Shown here piece after piece: positions 18,144-27,712 of a stretch of 64,000 nucleotides of DNA. Under the pieces are notes generated by a model. It was not told where the DNA came from and made no database searches. It worked only from the letters and a program-made list of their open reading frames with translations. The position numbers and the translations under genes are program-made. This DNA comes from an uncultured Nostoc sp. GTDB lineage: Bacteria > Cyanobacteriota > Cyanobacteriia > Cyanobacteriales > Nostocaceae. The stretch's first letter is position 1; every line of letters begins with the position of its first letter. The stretch lies in contig NZ_CALMFY010000165.1 in NCBI RefSeq assembly GCF_937863485.1, positions 33,537 to 97,536 of the forward strand, read 5' to 3'.

Positions 18144-19547
18144 TTAGCCTGAGATTGCAAAGGCTGGACGATGATCAATCCAAGGGTTAGCCGCTTCTAA
18201 TTGTGCTGCTAGGCTGATCAGGGTAGCTTCAGCCGCAGGTTTGCCAATTAGCTGCACACTGATGGGTAAACCTTTACTATCAAAGCCTACAGGAATTGCG
18301 ATCGCAGGTTGTCCAGTTGCATTAGCAGGTGGACAAGGGGCAACCCATTCAATAATATTTTGGAATGTCTCTTCTGGACTCAGCGAAGCCCATTCCCCAA
18401 CGCGGATAGGTGAATGTAGATAAACTGGCAATACCAGCACATCCACGGTATCAAAAAACGCCACAATCTGCCGTACCACTATCTGCATTTGGGAAACTGC
18501 TTGCAGGTATTCTGCAACAGAACCTGTACGGGCAAATAGCCATCGATTCACTGGCTGCAAGGCTTCAACAGGAAGTCCTGACGCAGCCACCCCAGCTTGC
18601 CAAACGATTTGAAATGGTTCAACTAAACCACTAAAATCCGGGGATTTCTGTTCAACTTGGTGACCAAGTTGTTCTAATAACTCGACTGTTTGGCGGACAC
18701 CTTGCTGACAGTTGGCGTCAGCTTCTCCCAAAGGAGAAATGCTAGTGTCAAAGGCAATTCGCAAAGCACCGAGTTTTGTTTGAGTGGCGGCGAGAAATGA
18801 TGGTTCGGGATCGGGTAACCAGTAAGGATCGCCTGTGACATAGCCAGATATAGCATCCAAAAGGGCAGCAGCATCAGCGACAGTCCGGGCGATTGGGCCG
18901 TTGGCGGCAATTCCAGCCAGGCGTTCGCCTACGGGTGCTTTACTCACCCTGCCCCTGGATGGTTTTAGTCCCACCAAACCACAACAAGCCGCAGGCCCCC
19001 GAATCGAACCACCGCCATCAGAACCTTGAGCGATCGCACACAATCCCGCTGCTACTGCTGCCGCTGCGCCACCACTGGAACCGCCAGGGGTGTATTCTAA
19101 ATTCCACGGATTTCTAGCTGGGGGAAAACCAGTAGGTTCACTGTATGGAAATGAACCTAATTCAGAAGTGGCTGTTTTACCGAGAATAGTAAACCCAGCT
19201 TGCTTAATCCGCGTCACAACCCCATCATCATAGTTAGGGATATTGTTCAGTAATGCCGGATTTCCAAAAGTACAGGTAACACCTGCTACAGCATTGAGGT
19301 CTTTAATGGAAATCGGCACCCCAAAAAATGGCGGTAGTTCTGAGGTAGTTGTCAATAATTCTGTTTTGGCTTTGGCATCTGTGATCGCTAATTCTGCCGT
19401 CACCGTAAAATAACTTCCTAATTGGGGATTTAACTGCCCAATCCGTTCTAAATATATTTCCACCAACTCTAGCGGTGATACTTCCCGGCGACGAATTAAT
19501 TGCGCCAACTCTAGTGCTGGGGTAAACGCTAAATCAACTTCATTCAT
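18144..19547 (-). CDS. Amidase (amidase-signature family, GatA-like)
   Basis: A 467-residue serine hydrolase with the Ser-cisSer-Lys triad. The Lys is in GVPISIKDLNAVAGV (about residue 82), and the Ser pair is in the Gly/Ser-rich signature YTPGGSSGGAAAAVAAGLCA and QGSDGGGSIRGPAACCG. The length and the isolated setting (no gatB or gatC nearby) favour a stand-alone amidase over the glutamyl-tRNA amidotransferase A subunit. It shares a transcript with the downstream Crp-type regulator. Confidence 0.9.
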   Translation of the reverse strand: MNEVDLAFTPALELAQLIRRREVSPLELVEIYLERIGQLNPQLGSYFTVTAELAITDAKAKTELLTTTSELPPFFGVPISIKDLNAVAGVTCTFGNPALLNNIPNYDDGVVTRIKQAGFTILGKTATSELGSFPYSEPTGFPPARNPWNLEYTPGGSSGGAAAAVAAGLCAIAQGSDGGGSIRGPAACCGLVGLKPSRGRVSKAPVGERLAGIAANGPIARTVADAAALLDAISGYVTGDPYWLPDPEPSFLAATQTKLGALRIAFDTSISPLGEADANCQQGVRQTVELLEQLGHQVEQKSPDFSGLVEPFQIVWQAGVAASGLPVEALQPVNRWLFARTGSVAEYLQAVSQMQIVVRQIVAFFDTVDVLVLPVYLHSPIRVGEWASLSPEETFQNIIEWVAPCPPANATGQPAIAIPVGFDSKGLPISVQLIGKPAAEATLISLAAQLEAANPWIDHRPAFAISG

Positions 19548-19755
19548 AAGTTAGTGAATGGGTAATTTTGGCTTGATCTGGAATTTTTAAACTTCAATTG
19601 TTACTTTAGCAGGATTTCTGGGAACTATACATTTTATAGCTCCTGAGATATGTCACTCACTCAGGATGCTCAGATGCAACAGGCATGGTTATGTTCTTAC
19701 TTAAGCCATTTTAATTATTTCGTATAAACTTTCGACAAATCCCTAAGGGGTATTT

Positions 19756-21255
19756 ATGGCTAATCTAGAAATACTTGTTAGTGAATTGCCAACACTGATT
19801 CAGAGTCTCAAACTGACTATTGGTGATTCTAATGAAATAATGGAGCAAATTATCCTGATTAATAATGCTCAGGAACAACTACGGAATCTTAAAAAATTAA
19901 TTGCTCAGGAATTGAAATTTGAGAACATCAAAAATTCTGCGATCGCTACACTTCCTCGAATCGGTACTGTAGCTAGTTTGTTTATACCTAGTATTGGGTT
20001 AGTAGATCCAGCTATAGCAGAAAAATTTGGCAACTCAAAAACTAAAATTTCATTAACTGATTTACAATCAAAAATTGATGGTTGGATTGAATGGGGTTAT
20101 TTTTTGCAGGCAATAGCTACTGATATTCTCACTGATGTTCAGTTAGTCAATCAACTAAATTCTGATATTAATCATCTCAGCCTCTGCACCAATTTTCAGG
20201 TAATTGCTGAAAGCTTAAAGATTAACTTATATTTGGAAAATTATCATCTGTTAGAGCATCAAATTCAAAATATCAGCAATTCTCAAAATGAATTATTACA
20301 GTTGCAACAGAAATTAAATTATATTTTTAATACGATTAAAAATAGTCGTAGCTTATTAAATATTTTATTAGGAGTGTCTGCTTTTTGTGGCAAATCGGGC
20401 TTCGTCTTAGAATGGTTAGATGATGACCACGAATTAATTATATCGAGTGATGGCAAATTTAAAGAATTGACAGATATTCTGAATGATTGTGATTTTTTCC
20501 AAGAACAAATTGTTGCTTTAATTATTCAGGGTGACACTTTAAGGGAACAGGCAGAACAAGCCCTAAAAAAGATTGAACAGGAAAGTAGTAAAGAAGCAAT
20601 TATTAGCCAGCATGTAGAAATAGTACCATCTTCGACACAAAAAATAGTCCGTTCGGCTTTGCTGATCGTCTCAAGTTTATTAATCTTAGGTTTTGGTAGT
20701 TGGAAAATTCAAGAGCAAAGTCCACAATTACAGCAGGTGAGTCTAAGTTTAACTCAAGAAAGAAGTGCGATCGCCCCAGACGATGGCGGAGCGATCGCCA
20801 AGTTTAAATCTGCTCAAAAACTCGGTATGGAGGCTGCTTCTCTAGTTCAAAATCCACCGCATCCTCTACAAGTCTGGCAACAAGCACAAAACAAATGGCG
20901 TCAGGCAATAAATTTGTTAGATAGTATTTCTAATGAAACATCAGTTTATGACCAGGCAAAGAATAAGTTGGCTTATTATAGGATTAACTATAAATTTATC
21001 AGTCAAAGAGTCTTAATTGAAAAGAAAGCCTTAGCAAACTTAGAATCAGCCCAAAAACTAGCAATAGAAGCTAATTTATTTGGACAAAATTCATCTCATT
21101 CGCTACTAATTCGGCAGCAAGCACAAGATAAATGGCAACAAGCAATCAATTTATTAGAAGCTATTCCAGAGAATACGTCTGTCTCTATACAAGCTAAAGA
21201 AACACTTACTATTTATAAAACTAACTATGTAGCTATCAGTCAAATAAGTAGGTAG
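19756..21255 (+). CDS. Membrane-anchored protein with two C-terminal 70-residue repeats
   Basis: A 499-residue protein of unknown function. The first 290 residues are Leu/Ile/Asn-rich and largely helical without a known domain. A single membrane helix follows (about residues 297-315, SALLIVSSLLILGFGSW). The C-terminal region contains two tandem copies of a 70-residue unit, beginning near residues 349 and 429. Both read roughly SAQKLxxEA...WQQAQxKWxQAINLL...TSVxxQAKxxLxxY...YxxISQ. The unit resembles helical-hairpin repeats found behind enzymatic domains in other Nostocales proteins. It is transcribed alone and faces map. Confidence 0.7.
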   Translation: MANLEILVSELPTLIQSLKLTIGDSNEIMEQIILINNAQEQLRNLKKLIAQELKFENIKNSAIATLPRIGTVASLFIPSIGLVDPAIAEKFGNSKTKISLTDLQSKIDGWIEWGYFLQAIATDILTDVQLVNQLNSDINHLSLCTNFQVIAESLKINLYLENYHLLEHQIQNISNSQNELLQLQQKLNYIFNTIKNSRSLLNILLGVSAFCGKSGFVLEWLDDDHELIISSDGKFKELTDILNDCDFFQEQIVALIIQGDTLREQAEQALKKIEQESSKEAIISQHVEIVPSSTQKIVRSALLIVSSLLILGFGSWKIQEQSPQLQQVSLSLTQERSAIAPDDGGAIAKFKSAQKLGMEAASLVQNPPHPLQVWQQAQNKWRQAINLLDSISNETSVYDQAKNKLAYYRINYKFISQRVLIEKKALANLESAQKLAIEANLFGQNSSHSLLIRQQAQDKWQQAINLLEAIPENTSVSIQAKETLTIYKTNYVAISQISR

Positions 21256-21457
21256 GCGGGAAAATTTATAACTATGTGATTGCGTTGGCGTAAGCCTTCC
21301 CGTCGGGTACGTTATGAAATGAAGTGAAGCAATCACAAGAACTTCTAGCTTTTTACATTTTGTTACATAGTTAGGTTTATTTGTGCTTATCTACTTAATC
21401 CAAAATTAAAAAATAGACTATAGTAATCTTATTTTATTTGTAAGAATTGCAAGTTGC

Positions 21458-21491
21458 AGATCCCCGACTTCGTAAAAGTTGTCGGGGATCT
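21458..21491. terminator. Hairpin between convergent genes (AGATCCCCGAC family)
   Basis: Arms AGATCCCCGAC and GTCGGGGATCT with a 12-nt loop lie between the convergent 3' ends of the 499-residue protein gene and map. Close relatives occur at 36101-36133 and 37891-37923, so this is a dispersed hairpin that may serve as a bidirectional terminator. A strong T-run is lacking. Confidence 0.6.
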
Positions 21492-21514
21492 AGTTTCTCG
21501 TAGTCCTGACACGA

Positions 21515-22342
21515 CTACACCTTAGAACGGTCAGTCAAAATCTCATAACCAGTCTCTGTTACCAACACTGTATGCTCAAACTGAGCCGATAAAGAATTAT
21601 CCACAGTGACTGCTGTCCAACGGTCAGATAATGTCCGGGTGTGTCTAGAACCCGCATTTAAAATTGGCTCAATTGCCAGCGTCATCCCCGCACGGAGTTT
21701 AACATTTGGCATCTCGCGGGTACGGTAGTTGAATACTGAAGGTTCTTCGTGCAGGTTACGACCGACACCGTGTCCAGTGAACTCTTCGACTATACTAAAG
21801 CCGTTAAGTTTCACATGGTCTTCAATTGCTCCAGCTAGGTGAAGCAGGTAGACACCAGCCTTTACTTGTTCAATGCCCTTATATAAAGCTTCTTCTGCTA
21901 CGCGAATTAATTTAGCAGCTTCTTGCGTCACTTCACCAACAGCAATTGAAATGCAAGAATCACCATGAAAGCCTTGGTAATAAGCGCCCGTATCTACTTT
22001 TAATACATCTCCTACGCGAATCACTTTCTTGGGACTAGGAATGCCATGTACTGCTTCATTGTTAATGCTGGAGCAGATAGAACCTGGAAAACCGTGATAT
22101 CCTTTAAAGCTCGGTGTTGCACCCATTTGGCGGATGCGTTTTTCTGCATAAGCATCTAAATCAGCCGTGGTCATTCCTGGCTTTACTAGCTCAGAAATTT
22201 CTTTGAGGACAGTTGCCACAATTGTCGCTGATTGCCGCATGATTTCAATTTCACGCGGCGATTTAATTTCAATTCCTCGGCGCTGTTTTTTCGATGTTGT
22301 CGGCTGAGTTGTTTGAGGAAGTAAGTTACTGAAAATGTTCAT
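21515..22342 (-). CDS. map: Methionine aminopeptidase, type I
   Basis: Removes the initiator methionine from nascent proteins. The 275-residue protein has the pita-bread metallopeptidase motifs. The metal ligands are in [20 protein letters not shown] (two Asp), [18 protein letters not shown] (His), [15 protein letters not shown] (Glu) and [14 protein letters not shown] (Glu). An N-terminal tail of about 35 residues ([20 protein letters not shown]) is somewhat longer than in E. coli, which is common in cyanobacteria with several map paralogues. Confidence 0.95.
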   Translation of the reverse strand: MNIFSNLLPQTTQPTTSKKQRRGIEIKSPREIEIMRQSATIVATVLKEISELVKPGMTTADLDAYAEKRIRQMGATPSFKGYHGFPGSICSSINNEAVHGIPSPKKVIRVGDVLKVDTGAYYQGFHGDSCISIAVGEVTQEAAKLIRVAEEALYKGIEQVKAGVYLLHLAGAIEDHVKLNGFSIVEEFTGHGVGRNLHEEPSVFNYRTREMPNVKLRAGMTLAIEPILNAGSRHTRTLSDRWTAVTVDNSLSAQFEHTVLVTETGYEILTDRSKV

Positions 22343-22425
22343 AGGAAATTAATAATTACTGGTGGCTTTGCCGCTGAAGTATCAATGCTTTCTCTTTCTT
22401 TATTATCCATGCTTAGTACCCATCT

Positions 22426-25287
22426 CTACCTAATGCTTTTCTCTGTTAACACAGATGGGCCAGCAGTAACGACTACGATTTTATCTGGGTGAAGTAACTC
22501 ACGAGCCGCTTGATTAACTTGGGTAAGGGTGACTTTCTGGATTTTATCGGTAAAGGAGTGTAATTCTCCTTTATCTAGTCCATACACCTCATTCATCAGA
22601 ATTCTATCTGTTAATTCCTCTGGGTTTGCCAGGGAAACGTTGTAGTTGCTGATCAAGGTGCGTTTAGCTGTTTCTACCTCTAATGGAGTGACGCCTTGTT
22701 GATGGATTTGCTGTAATATTTGGCGGCTACTAGCGATCGCTTTGGTGCTATCTCCTGGACTAGTTTGCATCTCAATCACAAATGTCCCTGCATTTTTCCC
22801 GGCTTGGAAGGAGCTATAAATTCCATAACTCAAACCTTGGCGATCGCGCACTTCTGCACCCAGTCTACTAGATAGGGTATCGCCTCCTAAAATCTGGTTC
22901 AATACTAAGGCTGCGTGAAACCGAGGATCATAACGGTTAATACCTGTGTAACCCATATAAGTAACAGCTTGGGTTTTACCTGGTAAAACTGGGTTGACAC
23001 TGACTATTTTCTCCGGCATTAATACCGCAGGATATTTTAATCTTGGTGCTTGGCCACTAACTTCCCAATCACCAAACTCATTTTTAATCAGCGATCGCAC
23101 AATGTCTAGATCAAAATCTCCCACCAGCGCTAGCACTGTCGTGTCTGGACGATAATGTTTGGCTTTGAAATCAATCACATCCTGACGCTGAATCTGCTGT
23201 AAACTCTCCTCTGTGGGAAAGGTGTGTAAAGGATGTTTTTTCGGGTAAATTGACTGAACAAATATTCTTCGGGCTACTTCTGATGGCTCATCTAATTCCT
23301 GTTGCAGATCAGTTAAAGTTTGTTGGCGATGCAATTCCAATTCTTTGACTGGAAAGGTACTATTTTTTACAACATCAGCCAATATCTCCAGGATTATCGG
23401 CAAATCCTCTGCTAAACTATCACCTTCGATATGTACACCTTCGCGGTAGGTTTGAAAGTTTAGACTCACTCCTCGTTCTGCCAGGACTTTGGCAATAGTT
23501 AAGACATCCTTGCTCTTAGTACCATTGAGCAAATTATCTGCGACAAAAGCAGCTAGTCCAGCTTGATCATCTGGATCAAATTCCGTCCCAGCTTGAATGT
23601 ATCCGCTCAGGGTAACGGTGGGAGTACTATTATCGGGTAACAGTAATATCCGCAGTCCGTTAGTAAATTTGAATTCCTGTGGTAATACTCGTGCGATTGC
23701 ATCTCTAGCCAAATCCACAGGTGGTAAGTATTTCGCTACCTCAGAAGGAAGCACGGGTACGCCAGGAGAGAAATTCTCTGTAGTTTGGGCTGAGTCTGGT
23801 TTGTCACCAACTCCTGTTATCCGCTTCTGGGTTGGTTCAAAAAAGCCTGCTATCCGAGCTTCTTTTGTCAGGTATTTGTTAATAACAGTAACAACATCCG
23901 TCGGCTTCACCAGACGGACAGCTGCCAAATAACGGTCTGTGTAGCGATAATCACCAGCAGTTGTCTGATCATTACCCAATCGCATTGCTTGAGAGGTGAT
24001 ATCACGGTTACTCAAAATTACATCTGCTGTTAATTGAGTTTTAGCTCGTTCTACTTCCTCAGATGTCACACCTTTTTCTGCTACATTGGCGATCGCACTA
24101 CTCAACACTGAGTCAATTTTTTTCAAATCTTGTTTAGATCCAGCCGTCACCAACACCTCATACCAGCCAGATTCTCGCAAACTGGTAACGGATGCTGTGA
24201 CTTCACTAGCTAAACCTGATTCCACTAATACCTGATAAAGCCGAGAATTCCGTCCCTCTGTCAAGATGTAATCCATCACATCCAGCGCCGGCACATCCGG
24301 TTGATTTGCATCCGGTAGCGGATACACAACTTGTAACAGCCGCCCTGCTCCCGGTTCTCGCAATACTATGGGAGTGCTTGCTGTTAGCGGATAGCTATGG
24401 TTTAGCCTGTGCTGAGTGCTAAGTGTTGGGAATGTTGAGTGTTGAGTGTTGAGTGAGGCTTTTGACTCAGCACTGTTGTTTGCTAATTTCCCAAACACCT
24501 CTTTAATTGTTTCCAGGGTATTTGCGGTTTGAAAATCTCCAACAATCACTAAGACGGCATTATCGGGACTGTAAAAATTGCGGTAATATTTTTGTACCTG
24601 CTCAACTTCAAATTTCTCAACATCAGCTTTGGTACCACCTACAGGCAACCCATAGGCATGATTGGGAAACACTGCCTGCATGACGGCGCGGTTGAGGCGA
24701 TATTCTGGGCTATTTTCGTAACCCTGCAACTCGGAAATTACTACCCGCTTTTCACTCGCTAGTTGTTCTGGCTCAATCTGGGAATTTTGCATTCTGTCTG
24801 CTTCTAGCACCAAGAGCGCTTTCAGCTTATTTCGTTCCACAGTACCGTAATATGCAGTTTGGTCATAGCTGGTGAAAGCATTAGAATCACTACCTAAAGC
24901 ACTAAACAAACGGCCAAATTGAATCGGACGATTTTTTGTACCTTTAAACATCATGTGTTCTAACTGGTGGGCAATGCCATTCACGCCTGGTTCTTCGTTG
25001 CGTGAGCCAACCTTGTACCACACCTGCACCGTCACCACTGGTGCAGTATGTACTTCCTTTGTCAGAACAGTTAAACCATTCTCCAGCACTGTCTTGCGGA
25101 CGTTTTCTGTCAGTGTTGAGGGCATTATTGTTTTTGCTAGCAAGGTTGAGTGGTATTTTTCTTTATTAGATACGGCTGCATGTTGACTATGAGCAGGTTG
25201 ATCGCTTAACAAAAAAACCGCTACTAGCCATAAGCTTAAAAGTAATAACGGCAAGGGATATTTATAAAATCTGGAAAATCCATACAT
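22426..25287 (-). CDS. M16-family zinc protease (pitrilysin/insulinase type), two-domain
   Basis: A 953-residue secreted or periplasmic metalloprotease with a signal-like N-terminus (LLLLSLWLVAVFLLS). The first M16 half holds the inverted zinc motif HQLEHMMFKG (HxxEH) and the downstream ligand Glu in EKRVVISELQGYENSPE. The second half (from about residue 540, LPQEFKFTNGLRILLLPDNS) keeps the fold without the zinc motif, as in the inactive partner domain. Between residues about 270 and 295 an in-frame Thr/Gln/His/Ser-rich insertion (NTQHSTFPTLSTQHRLNHS) is encoded by heptamer-type repeats that are otherwise intergenic (24409-24475). Confidence 0.9.
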   Translation of the reverse strand: MYGFSRFYKYPLPLLLLSLWLVAVFLLSDQPAHSQHAAVSNKEKYHSTLLAKTIMPSTLTENVRKTVLENGLTVLTKEVHTAPVVTVQVWYKVGSRNEEPGVNGIAHQLEHMMFKGTKNRPIQFGRLFSALGSDSNAFTSYDQTAYYGTVERNKLKALLVLEADRMQNSQIEPEQLASEKRVVISELQGYENSPEYRLNRAVMQAVFPNHAYGLPVGGTKADVEKFEVEQVQKYYRNFYSPDNAVLVIVGDFQTANTLETIKEVFGKLANNSAESKASLNTQHSTFPTLSTQHRLNHSYPLTASTPIVLREPGAGRLLQVVYPLPDANQPDVPALDVMDYILTEGRNSRLYQVLVESGLASEVTASVTSLRESGWYEVLVTAGSKQDLKKIDSVLSSAIANVAEKGVTSEEVERAKTQLTADVILSNRDITSQAMRLGNDQTTAGDYRYTDRYLAAVRLVKPTDVVTVINKYLTKEARIAGFFEPTQKRITGVGDKPDSAQTTENFSPGVPVLPSEVAKYLPPVDLARDAIARVLPQEFKFTNGLRILLLPDNSTPTVTLSGYIQAGTEFDPDDQAGLAAFVADNLLNGTKSKDVLTIAKVLAERGVSLNFQTYREGVHIEGDSLAEDLPIILEILADVVKNSTFPVKELELHRQQTLTDLQQELDEPSEVARRIFVQSIYPKKHPLHTFPTEESLQQIQRQDVIDFKAKHYRPDTTVLALVGDFDLDIVRSLIKNEFGDWEVSGQAPRLKYPAVLMPEKIVSVNPVLPGKTQAVTYMGYTGINRYDPRFHAALVLNQILGGDTLSSRLGAEVRDRQGLSYGIYSSFQAGKNAGTFVIEMQTSPGDSTKAIASSRQILQQIHQQGVTPLEVETAKRTLISNYNVSLANPEELTDRILMNEVYGLDKGELHSFTDKIQKVTLTQVNQAARELLHPDKIVVVTAGPSVLTEKSIR
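24409..24475 (-). repeat. Heptamer-type short tandem repeat inside the M16 protease gene
   Basis: On the plus strand the segment iterates variants of GAGTGTT and GAGTGCT, the short tandem repeat class common in intergenic DNA of heterocystous cyanobacteria. The insertion keeps the reading frame and is translated as NTQHSTFPTLSTQHRLNHS. Confidence 0.75.
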
Positions 25288-25429
25288 TTATTTAGCAGAT
25301 ATATCTGTAAATTAAGTTACATAATTATTTTGGAGAGTGACCATAGTTTAATCTGACAACAAAATCTGTTACTTCGGTAACAATACAGAAAAACAATATA
25401 TTAGCAACAAAGGTAATAAAAAAGCTAAA

Positions 25430-25873
25430 TTATGGGAGTTTTGCTAAAACCCGAATGAATTCCAGAGGTAAGCCATCGGTATCGGCGATGAAAGCCACTT
25501 CGTAAATGCGATCGCCTATTTGCTGTTGTGTCGGTTCTAAAAGTACCTTCAACGGTTGTAATACTTCGGGTTGACTCTCAGCGGTTAGTGCAACACGTTC
25601 TTGTAAATTTGTTAACCAGCTAGGTAAATCTGGTGTAATCTCAGTTAAATCGAACGAGAGATGATAGTATCCCACATAATGTTCGTCAGCAAAAGCATCT
25701 GGGGCTGGCTTTGGTTCGGGTATTTGGATCAGTTCAATTCTGCCGCCCAATCCTTGCATCCAGCAAGCTAGAGTGTAGCCTGTAGTAAAGCGTTCCGAAA
25801 TTGTAAACCCCAAATGTTCGTAGAAAGCGATCGCTCGATGAATATTTGCAGTCCGAATAGAAACGTGGTGCAT
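25430..25873 (-). CDS. VOC/glyoxalase-fold protein
   Basis: A 147-residue vicinal-oxygen-chelate protein made of two beta-alpha-beta-beta-beta units. It begins MHHVSIRTANIHRAIAFYEH with the first metal-ligand His and ends with a putative Glu ligand in DGLPLEFIRVL. The additional His in YYHLSFDLTE fits the metal site. The family includes glyoxalases, dioxygenases and resistance proteins; no specific substrate can be named. Confidence 0.85.
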   Translation of the reverse strand: MHHVSIRTANIHRAIAFYEHLGFTISERFTTGYTLACWMQGLGGRIELIQIPEPKPAPDAFADEHYVGYYHLSFDLTEITPDLPSWLTNLQERVALTAESQPEVLQPLKVLLEPTQQQIGDRIYEVAFIADTDGLPLEFIRVLAKLP

Positions 25874-25927
25874 AACAAAAGTTAGGAGTTGTAAATTATG
25901 AGTTATAAATTGAATTTAACTCCTAAC

Positions 25928-26001
25928 TGTACAGACGCGATTAATGAGCCAGCGCGTTGCGGGGGTTCCCCCCGTTGTAGCGACTGGCGTCGCGTCTCTA
26001 C
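25928..26001 (+). repeat. Nested palindromic repeats
   Basis: The outer repeat is TGTACAGACGCGATTAAT ... CGCGTCTCTAC. The same repeat occurs uninterrupted at about 39968-39996, as GACGCGATTAATCGCGTC in the centre. Here a 45-bp GC-rich palindromic unit (25946-25990, starting GAGCCAGCGCGTTGCGG and ending GACTGGCGT) splits it. The inserted unit belongs to the same family as the element inside the Uma2 gene at 36479-36535. Confidence 0.8.
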
Positions 26002-26009
26002 TTCTAACT

Positions 26010-26522
26010 TTACTCAAATAACCTGAAATAGGGGTAGCGTACAGGGACGCCAGGCTCTTTTTCCAAGTCAAAATTAATCACTTCCCAACAGGCATCTTCT
26101 GAGGTATCAGGGCTAAACTCCACGGGTAAGCCGTATAGTCGAGCAGCAGTAGCTTCCGGTTGTCCAGAACGCCAAGGTGTACTGCGTTCCAAGTAGCCAC
26201 TCATCAATTCCTGATAGCGTTGAGCAATTATCACTTTTGTTGCTCGATAGCCTTGGGTATAAAGCTTGTCTAATGCTTCGTGAATTTCAAAGCGAATACC
26301 ATCGGGATGAGTATGCTGTCTATACCATTCATTATTCCACCTTCGCCAATGACGTCCCGATTGCAAATGGATTAACTCTCCATTTTTAGGATTAGCTTCA
26401 AACGCGCCATGACGCGGACACAAATAGGTATCTGTTAATGTCAGCGCCGGAATAGTCTGGCGACAATGGGGACACTGTATTTCAGGTCCAAACATCGGGT
26501 ACTGCAAGCCTGGATTCATCAT
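26010..26522 (-). CDS. TIGR02652 family cyanobacterial protein
   Basis: A 170-residue conserved cyanobacterial protein. It carries a zinc-ribbon-like N-terminus (Cys pairs in IQCPHCRQTIP and TYLCPRHGAF) followed by a conserved body (LQSGRHWRRWNNEWYRQHTH, STPWRSGQPEATAARLYGLP). The function is unknown. The paired Cys residues suggest metal binding. Confidence 0.85.
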   Translation of the reverse strand: MMNPGLQYPMFGPEIQCPHCRQTIPALTLTDTYLCPRHGAFEANPKNGELIHLQSGRHWRRWNNEWYRQHTHPDGIRFEIHEALDKLYTQGYRATKVIIAQRYQELMSGYLERSTPWRSGQPEATAARLYGLPVEFSPDTSEDACWEVINFDLEKEPGVPVRYPYFRLFE

Positions 26523-26761
26523 GAAGTGCGTACAAACATAATTTTGTCTTCACCAGCACTAGTAGGTTGGATTATACACTTCGGCTTCGCCACTTTGGGT
26601 TACTTGCTCACTTCTGCAAAGACACGGACTTGCAGAAGTAACATTGCTAACTAGTGTTTTCCTCAGCGTAGAGGCTTGACGCTGTGATATCCTGGTAGTG
26701 AAACTAGCCTCAAAAGTTGGATTTTCTCCAGTATTCCTGGGTACCATATTCATATTCTATC

Positions 26762-27289
26762 GTGTCTACCGCTTCTTACTGGACATCTGTCGATTTTTCT
26801 CAAGCTGCCTTTATCGCAGCCAATGCTGTTGTTATGGGTTCGGTAAATATAGCAGCAGGGGCGAGCATCTGGTATGGAGCAGTGGTTAGAGGAGATGTTG
26901 AACGGATTGAAATTGGCGAATGTACAAATATTCAAGATGGGGCAATTCTACATGGTGATCCTGGTTTTCCGACAATTTTAGAAGATCATGTTACTGTAGG
27001 GCATCGCGCTGTGATACATTCCGCTTACATTGAGCGTGGAAGTTTGATTGGCATTGGCGCGGTGATTTTAGACGGGGTACGAGTGGGTGCTGGTAGCATT
27101 ATCGGTGCTGGCGCAGTCGTGACTAAGGATGTACCTCCGTTGTCCCTAGTTATGGGCATTCCTGGCAAAGTGTTACGGCAAGTAACAGAAGCTAAAGCCG
27201 CAGAACTCATTGAACACGCTAAACGTTACCAAAAGTTAGCTTTAGTTCATGCTGGCAAGGGTACTGATATCGGGTTTAATAAGTCTTAA
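26762..27289 (+). CDS. Gamma-class carbonic anhydrase family protein
   Basis: A left-handed beta-helix protein with hexapeptide repeats (ASIWYGAVVRGDVERIEIGE, AVVMGSVNIAAG, RVGAGSIIGAGAVVTKDVPP). Zinc-type histidines are seen in ILHGDPG and VGHRAVIHSAYIE. It belongs to the gamma carbonic anhydrase or YrdA group; the acidic residues needed for activity cannot be judged with certainty. The GTG at 26762 (VSTASYWTSVDFSQAAF) is chosen because the family N-terminus begins there; the frame extends upstream to a TTG at 26717. Confidence 0.85.
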   Translation: MSTASYWTSVDFSQAAFIAANAVVMGSVNIAAGASIWYGAVVRGDVERIEIGECTNIQDGAILHGDPGFPTILEDHVTVGHRAVIHSAYIERGSLIGIGAVILDGVRVGAGSIIGAGAVVTKDVPPLSLVMGIPGKVLRQVTEAKAAELIEHAKRYQKLALVHAGKGTDIGFNKS

Positions 27290-27306
27290 GGAGTGGGGAG
27301 TAAGAA

Positions 27307-27371
27307 TTTTAGATTTTAGATTTTGGATTAAAGAATTGAAATTTAATCTAAAATCCAAAATCCAAAATTGA
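27307..27371. repeat. AT-rich inverted repeat of ATTTTAGATTTTGGATT units
   Basis: ATTTTAGATTTTAGATTTTG and its near reverse complement AATCTAAAATCCAAAATCC flank a short centre (AAAGAATTGAAATT). The same arrangement, including the centre, occurs at about 53539-53592, and single arms occur near 13020 and 31880. It follows the carbonic anhydrase gene and could form a long hairpin at the transcript end. Confidence 0.7.
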
Positions 27372-27500
27372 ATTGCCAAATGCCCCATAATTTAAAGATT
27401 CTTTACATATAGGTTGGGAAAAGTTGCCCACTTCAGCTAAAAATAAAAATGAGAGCAGTTGACAAAACTTTAATTTCTACTTAAAAGAGGGGTTCTAGAT

Positions 27501-27626
27501 ATGGATATCGATTTCCGTATAGCGATCGTTTTAGCACCAATTGCCATTGCCGCTGGCTGGGCAGTGTTTAATATTGGCGCTGCGGCTTTAAGACAAATTC
27601 AAGGCTTTTTTGATCGGGAAGCTTAA
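27501..27626 (+). CDS. psbY: Photosystem II protein PsbY
   Basis: A 41-residue single-helix thylakoid protein at the periphery of photosystem II near cytochrome b559. The product starts [20 protein letters not shown], continues [17 protein letters not shown] and ends DREA. The hydrophobic helix, the [10 protein letters not shown] motif and the short basic tail match cyanobacterial PsbY. A purine-rich ribosome binding site (AAAGAGGGG) lies about 9 bp upstream. The gene stands alone. Confidence 0.93.
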   Translation: MDIDFRIAIVLAPIAIAAGWAVFNIGAAALRQIQGFFDREA

Positions 27627-27712
27627 ATTCGGCTGAATATTATCACTCTTCAACCGACTGTTTCTCTTCACAGGGGCAGTCAGTTCCTCTTTTGCGAGTT
27701 CTGAGTAAAGAA

